Assembly: GCA_030386875.1 (NCBI GenBank) | Contig: CM059569.1 | Coordinates: forward strand, 47,841,842 to 47,905,841 | From: Morinoia aosen | Taxonomy: Eukaryota > Arthropoda > Malacostraca > Amphipoda > Talitridae | Length of the DNA stretch: 64,000 nt | Direction: 5' to 3' | In this document: in pieces, positions 12,048 through 22,134 of the stretch | Layout of the letters: the number at the start of each line of letters is the position of its first letter | Position numbering within the stretch: position 1 is the stretch's first letter | The notes under the pieces: generated by a model | What the model was told of the DNA's origin: nothing | The model's database searches: none | Seen by the model: only the letters and a program-made list of their open reading frames with translations | Translations under genes and position numbers: made by a program

Positions 12048-12311
12048 GGTAGAGGAAACAAGGTAGGGTCATACCATTTTTTTCATCGACAGTGTGGATT
12101 TGCTGACGTTACGGCAACGAACCAATAGGAGCGCTCATATTGCATCTGGTAACACTGCTACCCTTAAATCCGTCTCCACTATTGGCTTAACGTCACTGCC
12201 TTCTGGTGACGTCATAAAGTTTGTTTGAAATAAAGCCTTTCTATTGGCTAGCCGAACAAGAGAAGGTGTTTTTTCCTTCCATAGAAATGACCCCACTTCG
12301 TTTCCTCTACC
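12048..12311. mobile_element. Small TIR element (MITE), about 264 bp, unclassified
   Basis: Inverted ends: GGTAGAGGAAACAAGGTAGG at the left and the inverse of CGTTTCCTCTACC at the right, about 24 bp with a few mismatches. No clear target duplication, so the superfamily is unknown. No coding capacity. Confidence 0.65.
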
Positions 12312-12737
12312 GTGATGTAAGTGCACATGATATGCATTTGCTTTGTGAACATGGATCCACAAGCCCATGTTGTGTATTGGCTTTCTGAAACAGATGTTCG
12401 AGAAGAGGAAGTAAGAACAATCTTTGGAAAATAAGGAAACCTTAACCAGAGTTGCTTTTATTCAAAGCTATTAAAAGCCATAAAAATATTATCTACCATA
12501 CCACATGTTAAGAGGCATTGAACGTCCCATGTAAAAGGTCTCCAATTGGCAGTGTAATATAAGAAAACTGTTTTAAAAGTACTCCTTTCAAGTTTTCGAA
12601 ACGACATAAAATGATTCTTCTGTGAACAAGCCTGACCATAGACTTGCATTGTAACAAGAAGGGATAAAATCTTTCAAGAGTTCATCTTCTACGACACAGA
12701 ATTTCAGTGATAAACGCGGAATTGTCAGCAACACAAA

Positions 12738-13045
12738 ACGCCAGGGAACAGGGCCCAAGCTCTTCACCGTCACAATGAATCCTGACAACACAGACACATA
12801 AAATAAAAGACATAAAATTTTGATCACGCCGATCCTTAACAATGGACCGCCTCGGGTGGTCATCGATGAATGAGGTCCAAAATGGCCTGACACTGTTCCA
12901 GTGATGCCGTCTGTCACAGTCATAATAAATCCTGACCACAGACATGTGAAATGAAACAGATCCTGTAACGGTGGACCGCCTTGGACGGTCATCGATGAAT
13001 GAGGTCCGATATGGCCTGACACTGTTCCAGTGATGCGGTCTGTCT
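12738..13045. repeat. tandem duplication with a 129-bp period
   Basis: The block around CATCGATGAATGAGGTCC, then GGCCTGACACTGTTCCAG, occurs at about 12861 and 12990. Flanking copies of AATCCTGAC are included, and an older partial unit lies to the left. Open frames here are periodicity artefacts. Confidence 0.75.
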
Positions 13046-13115
13046 GCTGTTGATCATCTCACACGCCTGCAGCACCTGCAGGCATTCAGAGATTCATCAT
13101 CATCGTCGTCGTTAA

Positions 13116-13330
13116 CCCTTTACCATGAAAGTGGATTTCAAAATCCACTTTCATGAGCAGCTCTTAACATTTTATTCATCGTGAAATTCGTGCCCTAATA
13201 TGTTCTTCAAAGTTCATTGTCAAGGGGCAGTCATTTCCTCGTTATGATGTTGGTGACTACATGATGCCGGTGCCAGTTTAAGTTGTGATAACGGTAATAT
13301 GAATACGAAATACGGACGTAAAAGGGGTAA
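13116..13330. mobile_element. piggyBac-type MITE, older copy
   Basis: Starts TTAA/CCCTTTACC and ends GTAAAAGGGGTAA. The interior block GATGCCGGTGCCAGTTTAA also occurs in the copy at 21726-21945. A short hairpin (AAAGTGGATTT/AAATCCACTTT) sits just inside the left end. The right TTAA has decayed to GTAA. Confidence 0.7.
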
Positions 13331-14557
13331 AAACTCCTCAGACATTGCATTGATTGCAATAGTGATGGGAAAAGTCAAATCCAACTTCCGCTGTCGCAAA
13401 TATGAATGCAGCAAGGAGTTTCTATGTAATACCTATGCTTGAGACAAAATCCAAACTTCCTGATGGAGTTCACTTGTTTACTGGTGCCGCATTATTTGTA
13501 GCGGTGTTTTTCTCTCTCTGGCATCCAAAATTGAAAAGGGTTACTCATTGCATGTTCAATTCATAGGGGGCAAACTTTGTAAGTCCATTGATCTATACAA
13601 GTTTTTCTTTTGCATTCACCAGTGAAGTATATCATTACCTCCGTCTCATATTGCAGTTAAAATTTCTCATGTGAGCAACACTAGGGCCTATGCTATTTAA
13701 TTTTAGCTCAGATCCAAAGTACACCCCACAGTCTAATATTAAAATTTTGATAACGCTCCATTGTTTACTCGCAATGTTGAAAAAACGTGTACAATTGTTT
13801 CAAAAACCGAAATCTACATATTAAATTTCACTACAAAAACCCATTCAACGTACATACAAAAATTGTGCTTGACCATTGAGCAGCAACCATTGCCCCAGCA
13901 TTCATTAGCAATTTCGTAAAATTCTCAAAGTACCACCACCAAACCAACACTTCCCCCAATGCAATATGTTTGGACATCACTCTCTTTGAATATTTCACAA
14001 CTCCAGTCCCAAAGCTCGCTCAGTCAAATCACTGAAGCAGCTTCTATCCACGTCTGCTTTTATCGACCATCACAAATTGGTTACTTCTATTCTGTTAACA
14101 CAATTCTGCAATAGTAAGTGAGTAATTACCACTGAAACTCATCAGTTTAACTATAAAGCAAAAATTCTACTATAAAAAGGGCCTCTACTCTTCATAACTT
14201 GTTCTCTAAAGCTAAAACTACAGAAAAAAATTTAGATTTATCATTAACCAAACAAACTCCAGACACCAGAACTTTACTAGGCGCTGGTGTGAAGAAAAGT
14301 TAACTGACACGAATCTTCTAGAAAATATCAACAGATTCGTTCTACAAGAAGCTGTCCATGTAGTCATTTACAATAGTGAGGGTGGCGGACGCTCGTTCTC
14401 TATTAACAGCGGCCTCTCAAAAACTTGTCAAAAACCATGTATGAACTCCATCTCCAAGTAGGTGAGTTTTATTCATCAACATCTAGTATCATAGTACTAA
14501 TAGGGTGATATTTTCAAAATGTCTCCTCCATATATTGGGAGCATTCTTCGAACTCAC
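13331..14557. other. intergenic, no gene seen
   Basis: AT-rich sequence without a supported gene. A splice-donor-like TAG|GTGAGT on the + strand near 14460 has no attached reading frame of interest. Confidence 0.35.
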
Positions 14558-14890
14558 CTGAACGAGCTCTGCATTCTTCCCCCACTGAGAAGAGGATCCA
14601 ATGATGAGCGTCTCGATGAAGTGTGCGATGACTTCAGTGCGGCCTTCCCGTCCTTTCAGGCGCTCCCGTAAACTGCGCTCGGCGCAAGTCAGAATTGGTG
14701 TTATAGAACATCCAGCGTAGGATGAAGTGGTCACACAAGCTCTTCCAAATCAAGGTTTGTGGGAACTTGGGATAAAACAGGTGCTCTCGTAAATTGTACT
14801 TGTGTGGCAAGATTTGTATTATAGAAAATCCAGCGCAGGACAGTAAGCGATGGTCACGCAAGCTCTTCTAAATCATGGTTCATGAAAACT
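14558..14890 (-). other. possible exon plus local ~118-bp duplication
   Basis: On the minus strand an open frame ending ...EVIAHFIETLIIGSSSQW and then AELVQ stops exactly at a strong donor CAG|GTGAGT (14558 is the last exon base). That suggests a coding exon, perhaps of the gene at 15216-18924 or another gene. The block 14665-14780 is duplicated, diverged, at 14783-14890; shared words are ATCCAGCG..GGA and CACGCAAGCTCTTC with variants. No family was recognised, and a chance frame is not excluded. Confidence 0.3.
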
Positions 14891-15050
14891 AAGGATGAAG
14901 AGTCTGTTGTCATCAGTAAAATTGAATAATGACAAATTTAGGGTTATGTTTCTACCACAGCAAAATTTAGGTCAAGTGCACCATTTCTGACTGCTATGAG
15001 TTCAAAACCTACATAAAACATGAGAAACACTTTTCTTCCTAGAATAATAA

Positions 15051-15390
15051 CACACCAATGCATGAAATGCACAAACACTGGCAACCTAGAACAGTAAGTT
15101 GACGGCACAGTATGGATGTTTTAAGCCTCAAATAATATCACACCAATGCATAAAATGCACAAACACCAGTAACCTAGAACAGTAAATTGACGGCACAGTA
15201 TGGATGTTTTAAGCCTCAAATAATATCACACCAATGCATAAAATGCACAAACACCAGTAACCTAGAACAGTAAGTTGACGCCACAGTACAGACGTTATAA
15301 GCCTCAAATAATATCACACCAGTGCATAAAATGCACAAACACCAGTAACCTAGAACAGTAAGTTGACGCCCCAATACTGACGTCTTAAGC
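15051..15390. repeat. 88-bp minisatellite, four units
   Basis: The word CACACCAATG or a variant recurs at 15051, 15139, 15227 and 15315, exactly 88 bp apart. The remainder of the unit (ATGCACAAACAC, CCTAGAACAGTAA, TTAAGCCTCAAATAAT) is well conserved. The last unit abuts, and appears derived from, the 3' end of the minus-strand coding exon. Confidence 0.93.
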
Positions 15391-18300
15391 TCGTCGGAGT
15401 CGGTGTCGAGAGCTACGGTGACGTCTCTATCGTGCTTCTGCTGCCAGAGAGCCGCCACCCGCTTGTGAAGCGCTGCCACCTGCACCCGCTTCTCCAAGAT
15501 GTTCTGCTGCCGCCGCGCTATGGAGGCCAGCACTTCGGCCAGCTGTGTTTGTAGCTCCTCGCACTCACGGCTGCTGCTCACCACCGACCTGTACACATAC
15601 ACATGAATTTAGCTTATGGTCCAATTTAATTTATGATTTAATCACAAAAACATAGTTTATGGTTCAATTTAATTCATGATTTAATCACAAAAACATGGTT
15701 TATGGTCCAATTTAGTTTATGATTTATTCATATAAAAATAGTTTATGATCCAATTTATTTTATGATTTAATCCCCTAAATACTGTTCTGGAAGGGCTGTT
15801 CCTTGCCCAGGGTAGGATGAGCTATGCCACTGCTTCAGTGATCTTGTAGCAACTTTTTTTTAAGTAAAATGGACGGTAGGAAGCAATTTTGAATTTAAAA
15901 TCGTGCCTTAAATTGTCATGCAAAGTATTTGCAGCTAATACTTACAAAAGCAATAGGTTGACCTACTTTGAATTTTCTTCTCAATCAAACTATTTAAAGA
16001 AATAAACATTTTATACGCACACTTGATTTTCAGTCTTCCTACATGAGGTGATTAAATTAAATAACTAAGCCACCCTGAAAAAAAAAAACCAAGGCACCCT
16101 GAAAAAAACCAAGGTATTCCAAAGAGAGGAAAGAGGAAGGTGCAATTTAGTGCTGAGTTTGAGGGAACTGGAACTTTACGCACATGGTGTGTTTCCACAC
16201 AAGGCCCCTTGTGCACAGAAAAATCCAAATAGGAAATAAGTTTATGAATTAAAATTCAAGTTGAAGATAGAAAATGTAGGTGCTGAGAAACTGGAGAGCT
16301 GTAAGCAAAAAATACATTAGAAAACAAGAACTTATTCTATTTAAACAAAAAAAAAGTTTAAATATCCTTCAGCTAAGGACTTCACATTTCTCCCATGGGA
16401 ATCAACTTTAGAACATAGGTGAGTAGGCCTAGAACTCTTCCCCTTCACCCCTTTCATCCTGCACTCACAGCAACATGTGATCCAAACGCATTAATATAGC
16501 AAGCACAATTTGGGTCAACCTCTCCTTTATTAATGTCATGAAAGTGAAACATACAAAAAAATAAGCACGACTCAGTCAAACCTAACTAGTTAAACCCATA
16601 TTTGTTGAATGTTTTATACTGTTTATTGGGGTAAATTCATGAGCATTAAGGGGTTCAGTCAAATTTATTTAAAAAACTAGAGCACTAATGATCATTACCA
16701 TGGATTAAATGGTCAGGTTTATTTCTCCTTCTTTGCAACCAAAAAAGTTATTTTCAAAAGAAGAAGACAACATCTAATAGGAAAGTGGATAAATGGGGAA
16801 TCTATGCACAAGGTGAGGTGTCTCACCCTGAACATAAAACAGCAAACTACACAAAGTTCAGGAAACAAAAACCTTTTAAAAAGAGAGTAAGGAGTATTAA
16901 AAAAAGGCAGTTCACCAAGCAAATATAACAAAAAATCTCATTCCATTTCAACAGAAGTGAGGCCTACCTAATTCCTACCTAATTTTCAGCCCTGGATTTC
17001 ACATCTCCCTCAAAGTACCATTTCTTGGAAAGGTGAACGGGAAGTTTCATGGTTTGATGGTTGTAAAGTTGTTTAGCTTTTCTTACTCTCAAATGCCTCT
17101 TGACCTAGCAGCTTCCCTTACTTACATTGCTTGTGGGTTCAGTGTTGGTGCATCAAAAATGAGCTGCTTCACTGCACTTTCCAACTAGAAAAAAAAAGAA
17201 ATATCAGTACATCAAAATAAAAAGTATAGTCCCTTTGTTTACCAAACTTAACTATTCACTAACTTTATACCACCATCCTAAACATGAAAAATTTTAAAAT
17301 AGGATAGGACCAAAGAACAATAAAGAGTCAGCTTACACACGCAGTTCAACTCCAGCTCCACCTGCTAGGGTGGAGAAGTAAATGCCACCTACCAAGAACA
17401 CATAGAAGCAATAGATGAACAAAACCTCAAGCCAATGAATGAAAATAATGATCAAAGATATGTCAATGAAGGAAATACAAGAAATATGCAACTTAACCCA
17501 TAAATAAAAAAGGATTAAATATGTGCAGGAAAAACTCAAATGGTAGGCAAATCAGAATTAAATGGAAGAGAAAGCACCTCATGGCCCCTCACCGGCGCCT
17601 CATGGCCCCTCACCTGCACCTCATGGCCCCTCACCTGCACCTCATGGCCCCTCACCTGCACCTCATGGCCCCTCACCTGCACCTCATGGCCCCTCACCTG
17701 CGCCTGAACAACCAAGTTGCTGAGGACCGTCTGCGCAGCTGCTGTGTTGTTGACGCAAGTCTGCAGGTTTGTGATGCCTTTCTTGCAATGCTGGGCTGAG
17801 TCGCTACTTGAGCCACAAGCAGCCTTCAGTTCCTTCTCCACTGAAATGGAGTAACTAATTTAACTTTACATACTATAATCATTGGTAATGAGGTGATGAA
17901 CTCTATAGACTTCTCCAGCTCTTGCTATCAATTCTGAAAAATACTGTCTGATTGTAGCTTCAAAACTCCTCTATACATTCACATAAGATTTCATTTCATC
18001 ATTTCAAAACCAGCATGGAAGCCCCATCCTTAATAGAGTAATCATAATATAATTAAAAATGAACATTTGTACAAAAAATTCCGGTACAAAATTTCCATTA
18101 AACTGAAGAGTTAATGTAACCCTTACTAATATAGCATGGTAAACTCCAATGTATTAAATTTTATTATACAATTTCCTCAAGAGAATTACATGTTAAATTT
18201 CACCTTAATGTTTTTTATTCCGTTATTCTCTGTAAACACTTTAACCGCAATGTGCGCCACAGGTGGCCAAGGAGGGAATTTTCATAATGCTGCTGACTGA

Positions 18301-18924
18301 CCAGTAGTCACAAACTCAATTTTCATAAATACTTAATTAAAGCTGAATGAAGGCACTATCCAGTAAATGTTTGCAGTTTTCCTAATAGCCAACTACAACT
18401 GACTTTAAATTTGCATTGAATATTGAACTTGAATTTAGCCAATTGCGGTCAAAGTGTAAAAAATACTGAGAGTATGATAATGCATTGAAAAAGAGTACAA
18501 AAATCGTCAATATTTTTCAGTATTATCCAATTCATAAACCTACATAAAAAATTGCACAAAATACTTGAAACCAAATTTGTACCATCAAACACACGTGAAT
18601 AAATTTCACTTTCTTTTGGGAATATTATACATTTTCACATAAAAATTTTACAACCATGCTTAAAACTTTTTTAGCTTTGTTACCTTGATGTCCCCTTGGT
18701 CAATTCTAGATTCGGAACAAAAAAGTTTTAGAGCTGCAATAATTTAACTTACAATAAATTCTGGAGGCAGTTTGGTCCACAGCAGCAGCATTACTATTTG
18801 CAATGGCCTGCACTTTATTCAACTCAGAGTTTGTGTCCCTCAAGTGCACCTGATGCAGGCTTGCCATGAACTCTTCATACTCCGGCACTTCTTCTTCTTC
18901 TTCTTCTTCTTCTATGTCAGACAT
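15216..18924 (-). CDS. Unidentified acidic, coiled-coil-like protein, four exons
   Basis: Four minus-strand exons join in frame: 18924-18753, 17840-17698, 17184-17126 and 15588-15216 (about 248 residues). Every junction has consensus sites: ATT|GTAAGT, TTTCAG|TGG, CAG|GTGAGG, TTCTAG|TTGG, CAAT|GTAAGT, TACAG|GTCGG. Phases are 1, 0 and 2. The protein begins MSDI followed by eight Glu, encoded by a TTC/TTCT-type microsatellite on the + strand. It continues with the helix-forming HLRDTNSELNKVQAIANSN, a Cys/Ser/Asn-rich exon 2, LESAVKQLIFDAPTLN, and a strong heptad-like exon 4 (ECEELQTQLAEVLASIARRQ, then VQVAALHKRVAALWQQ). The tail after DTDSDELK is read from the 88-bp minisatellite and may be an artefact if a further splice exists. 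I do not recognise the family. Confidence 0.6.
15612..15777. repeat. 43-bp AT-rich minisatellite, about four units
   Basis: The unit TTTATGGTCCAATTTAATTT with a GATTTAATCACAAAAACAT tail repeats at 43-bp spacing, starting just upstream (minus-strand sense) of the last exon, that is, in the intron. Confidence 0.85.
16085..17060. repeat. diverged SINE-like repeat A, in two pieces
   Basis: 16100-16330 (words AAAGAGAGGAA, GAAGGTGC, AGTTTGAGGGAAC, GTAGGTGCTGA) and 16945-17015 (GAAGTGAGGCCTACCTAATT, CAGCCCTGG) match the interspersed repeat seen cleanly at 20811-21170 and 34430-34795. The pieces are separated by about 600 bp, so this is an old, interrupted copy lying in an intron of the minus-strand gene. 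Confidence 0.55.
17577..17700 (-). repeat. 21-bp minisatellite repeating a 5' splice site
   Basis: On the minus strand CAG|GTGAGG is followed by GGCCATGAGGTG and the whole 21-bp unit recurs. There are five CAG|GTGAGG and one CCG|GTGAGG donors in a row. The first copy (minus sense) is the donor of exon 2 of the gene at 15216-18924. The units keep the frame open (VRGHEVQ repeated), so use of any downstream donor would add multiples of seven residues. Confidence 0.9.
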
Positions 18925-18960
18925 TTTAAAAAAATTATATTTAAAAAACAATTATACTGA

Positions 18961-20403
18961 ATTGAACTTGATGCAGTGTCATAATGATACACTAGTGTAG
19001 GGTTTTGTAAAACTTGTCTGTGGGTTAGGTAAAGACAATGTTAGTCAACACTGTCACAAGGATTTCATTTTTTAAATGCCATCCAAACATCTATTCACAG
19101 AGGTTATTTATTGCACAACTTAAGCTAAAACATTCCATACAATCCATGCAATCTACAATATGAAGCAGAAGAAAGCAAGACTTGAGATGCTAGACTGCTT
19201 GGCAAATAAAATACTAAATCATTAGTACCAAAAATTTAAGCATGCTGCCTAAATAAGCAATATATCTCCTAAAAATAGTAAAATGACAATAATGATCCAA
19301 TGCATCTACTGCATTTCAAAAGATATGCACTTTCATGCATTACATATTACAAATTTGATAATAAAAACTGTCACAAATGACAAATTTTGTAGATATCAGT
19401 CATTTTAACAGGCCTGCTCTTGATGACAGGTGCACAAAAAATGTAGGGCATAATTGATTTTTTCAACCAACACATAATTTTTAGTGAGCAAAAAATCCTT
19501 CATAAGCCAAAAAATTTACCAACTGAACCAAAAAACTTCAGGTAATCCAACCTAGCACCTCTACTGTATAGATTGCAGTATTGTACCAGTCAAGGTTTAG
19601 AACAGTGCATGTGCTCATCAAAATATCCAATACATCCTAAATTAATGGATTAGAAAGTTTGCATTGGCTTTATTGTGAAATACAGGCTTAAATAAGAAAA
19701 AATATATGTAAATATTTATTGTGAAAGAATATATTACAGTATATGCATTGATATGACATTCACTCAACATTCAATGCCTTCAAAGTTCATGAGTTGCAAC
19801 AAATTTTCAAAAGATTGATCATAACATACAATTGGTAATCGGCTAAAAAACTTAGTTCAAGCAACGTTACACAAGTGAACTACTAACGTGATATCCTATA
19901 ATGCATATCAAATGCAATCAACTTAAAAAAATCATTAGAGCGCTTAGAGAAAATTTCTTTTTACATCACATGAGCATACACTACACAATAACCCATCAAA
20001 CAGAAGTTCAAATAATAGAATGCATTGAAATTTAAAAACACCAAAATAAGATAATACAGGACTCAAAATGTAATGAAAGTCTAGTAACCTTTTATTCATA
20101 ATTGCAAAGAAAATTTATTTTTGATTAGGAATTTAATAATATTTTAATGATTGCACCAGAGAAGATAAGACATTAATCTTCAATAAAGAAAACTTATATT
20201 AAATGCCATGTATTCCTTAAGTACTAAATAAAATTAGGAATCTGTTTACAGTCAAACCTAATTAAAATATTTGTTCAGCTACAAATAAACCATGATGAGC
20301 AGAAGTAGAACCAAAATATATTGCACATTCTGCCTCAAAGACCTAAATGAGTAGGTACACTTACTAGTTTATTTTAATAACACGCAAAAACATTATGTAT
20401 GTA
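18961..20403. other. intergenic, AT-rich, no gene seen
   Basis: This is the 5' flank of the minus-strand gene. No recognisable promoter element or repeat. Confidence 0.4.
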
Positions 20404-20806
20404 TGCAAAAAAAAATATGTGTGCCATAAATGATGTGTGTGTGCCATAAATGATGTGTGTGTGCCATAAATGATGTGTGTGTGCCATAAATGATGTGTGT
20501 GTGCCATAAATGATGTGTGTGTGCCATAAGTGATGTGTGTGTGCCATAAATGTGTGTGTACTAAAAATGATGTGTGTGTGCCAAAAATGATGTGTGTGCC
20601 ATAAATGATGTGTATGTGCCATAAATGATGTGTGTGTGCCATAAATGATGTGTGTGTGCCATAAATGATGTGTGTGCCCTAAATGATGAGTGTGTGCCCT
20701 AAATGATGTGTGTGTGCCATAAATGATGTGTGTGCCATAAATGATGTGTATGAGCCATAAATGTCTGTATGCCATAAATAATGTCTGTGTACCATAAACA
20801 TTGATT
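20404..20806. repeat. 20-bp minisatellite (about 20 units)
   Basis: Units of GTGTGCCATAAATGATGTGT, with occasional shortened or mutated copies. A looser spread of GCCATAAATAATGT-type words continues at 21160-21300 beyond the intervening SINE-like repeat. This suggests the SINE-like repeat inserted into the array. His/Thr-rich frames here are artefacts. Confidence 0.95.
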
Positions 20807-20810
20807 ATTG

Positions 20811-21170
20811 ATTATTAGTTAGTTTAAGCCTCCCCATCTGCAACAAAGGCTAACCAAAGAGAGGAAGGAAGAAGGCACCATTTAGTATGGAGTTAAGGGA
20901 ATGCGGAACCTATGCAGAAAAAGCATAGGAACAGTAAGGTAAGAAAGAAGTTCATGAAACAAGATCAAAGTTGAAGAAAAAAGAGTAGGTGCTGAAAAAA
21001 CAGGACAGCAGTGAACCAAAAAATATGGTTCTTAACATAACAAAAGCATTTAATTCACACAAAAAAGGCCTACCTAACTCTCAGGTCAGGCCCTCACACT
21101 GTCCCCCTGGGAGCACTAATTCCCATAGATACAATATTTGTATCCCCCTGAGGGGGTGTACCATAACTAA
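20811..21170 (-). mobile_element. SINE-like interspersed repeat A, copy 1
   Basis: Spans TTGATTATTAGTTAGTTTAAGCC through TACAATATTTGTATCCCCCTGAGGGGG. Near-full copies lie at 34430-34795 (same orientation) and 59527-59800 (opposite). Fragments lie at 51735-51905 and 16085-17060. On the minus strand it begins with two back-to-back hairpins (CCCCTCAGGGGG and GATACAAATATTGTATC) and ends in an ATT-rich simple tail, which sets the orientation. I do not find convincing Pol III boxes, so SINE is a working label. Confidence 0.6.
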
Positions 21171-21299
21171 TGTATCTGTATGATAAATAATGTATGTGTG
21201 CCATAAATAATGTCTCATGTTTAATAAATAATGTATGTGTGCAATAAATAACATACAAATGCAATAAATAACATACAAATGCAATAAATAACATACATA

Positions 21300-21721
21300 T
21301 ATAACAAGTATATTTAAAAAATTTTGGATGTTTAGAAGAGTTTCGATTTGCTCGAGAATTTTAGTTCTGATAAATAAACTTTCTGTTCTTTTGTAGTCTA
21401 CTTCCTCTACAGGCCCACATTTCTTGTTTAATAACTGCCCCTTGAAGGGGTTGAGTTTTGTGAGGTTGGTTGACATGCTCATCAGTTGAAGAGATGATAA
21501 TGTGCCTAGTATATTGAAGCATCTGACCAGCATTTTTTGAAAGAGTGAGAATTATTTTAGTTGATTTATGTTATTTTTCCGAACAACATACTACTCAATT
21601 TTTGAAATTTTGATGCTTGCTTAATGTTTATGGCATCAAAGTAAACAACTTTTCTTCTATACACTTTCCATTGCAAATGTGCATTGAACGAGTTAGAGTG
21701 GTAAGGTTATTTCCATCTTCC
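21300..21721. other. intergenic, no gene seen
   Basis: No supported frame, domain or repeat. Confidence 0.4.
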
Positions 21722-21725
21722 TTAA

Positions 21726-21945
21726 CCCTTTAACGCCCAAGTGAACTGTACGGTCCTCCTTTGAAAATAGCCTCAATATATTGTATTTCTCGTAAAATAA
21801 GTTCCCTGATGTGTTTTTTATACTGCACTGTCAAGTGGCAGTTCCTTCCTCATTTCTAAATCGATAAATATCTGATGCCGGTGCCAGTTTAATGATGGTG
21901 GTTGTGATAATGGTAACATGAGTAGAAAATGTGGACGTTAAAGGG
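21726..21945. mobile_element. piggyBac-type MITE, well preserved
   Basis: Inverted ends CCCTTTAACG and CGTTAAAGGG sit exactly between two TTAA sites (21722-21725 and 21946-21949), the target signature of piggyBac elements. The interior shares GATGCCGGTGCCAGTTTAA with the older copy at 13116-13330. Length is 220 bp with no coding. Confidence 0.85.
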
Positions 21946-22134
21946 TTAACAGTTTTTCTCTTTCGAATGGCAAACATCGTGGTGTTGTTGTTAAGTTGTT
22001 GCCAGGTGACACACCTCCCATCATCTGTGTCGCTATTCGTTCTGGGCTCGTGACATTGACCCGCCTCCTCTTTTACTAAACTTGTTTACCGTTACGTTAG
22101 GCTAAGTGACATTAAGTTGCATGACGTAAGGTTA

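Noticed and set aside
12588..13022. 144-codon minus-strand frame
   Set aside because: It spans a 129-bp tandem duplication and repeats its own segments. No domain or splice signals.
20364..20775. His/Thr-rich minus-strand frames
   Set aside because: Produced by the 20-bp minisatellite. No start context or unique flanking coding sequence.
20404..20806. CRISPR-like regular array
   Set aside because: Units are contiguous with no unique spacers, and the genome is eukaryotic; it is a minisatellite. The same holds for the 12-, 15-, 21- and 88-bp arrays.
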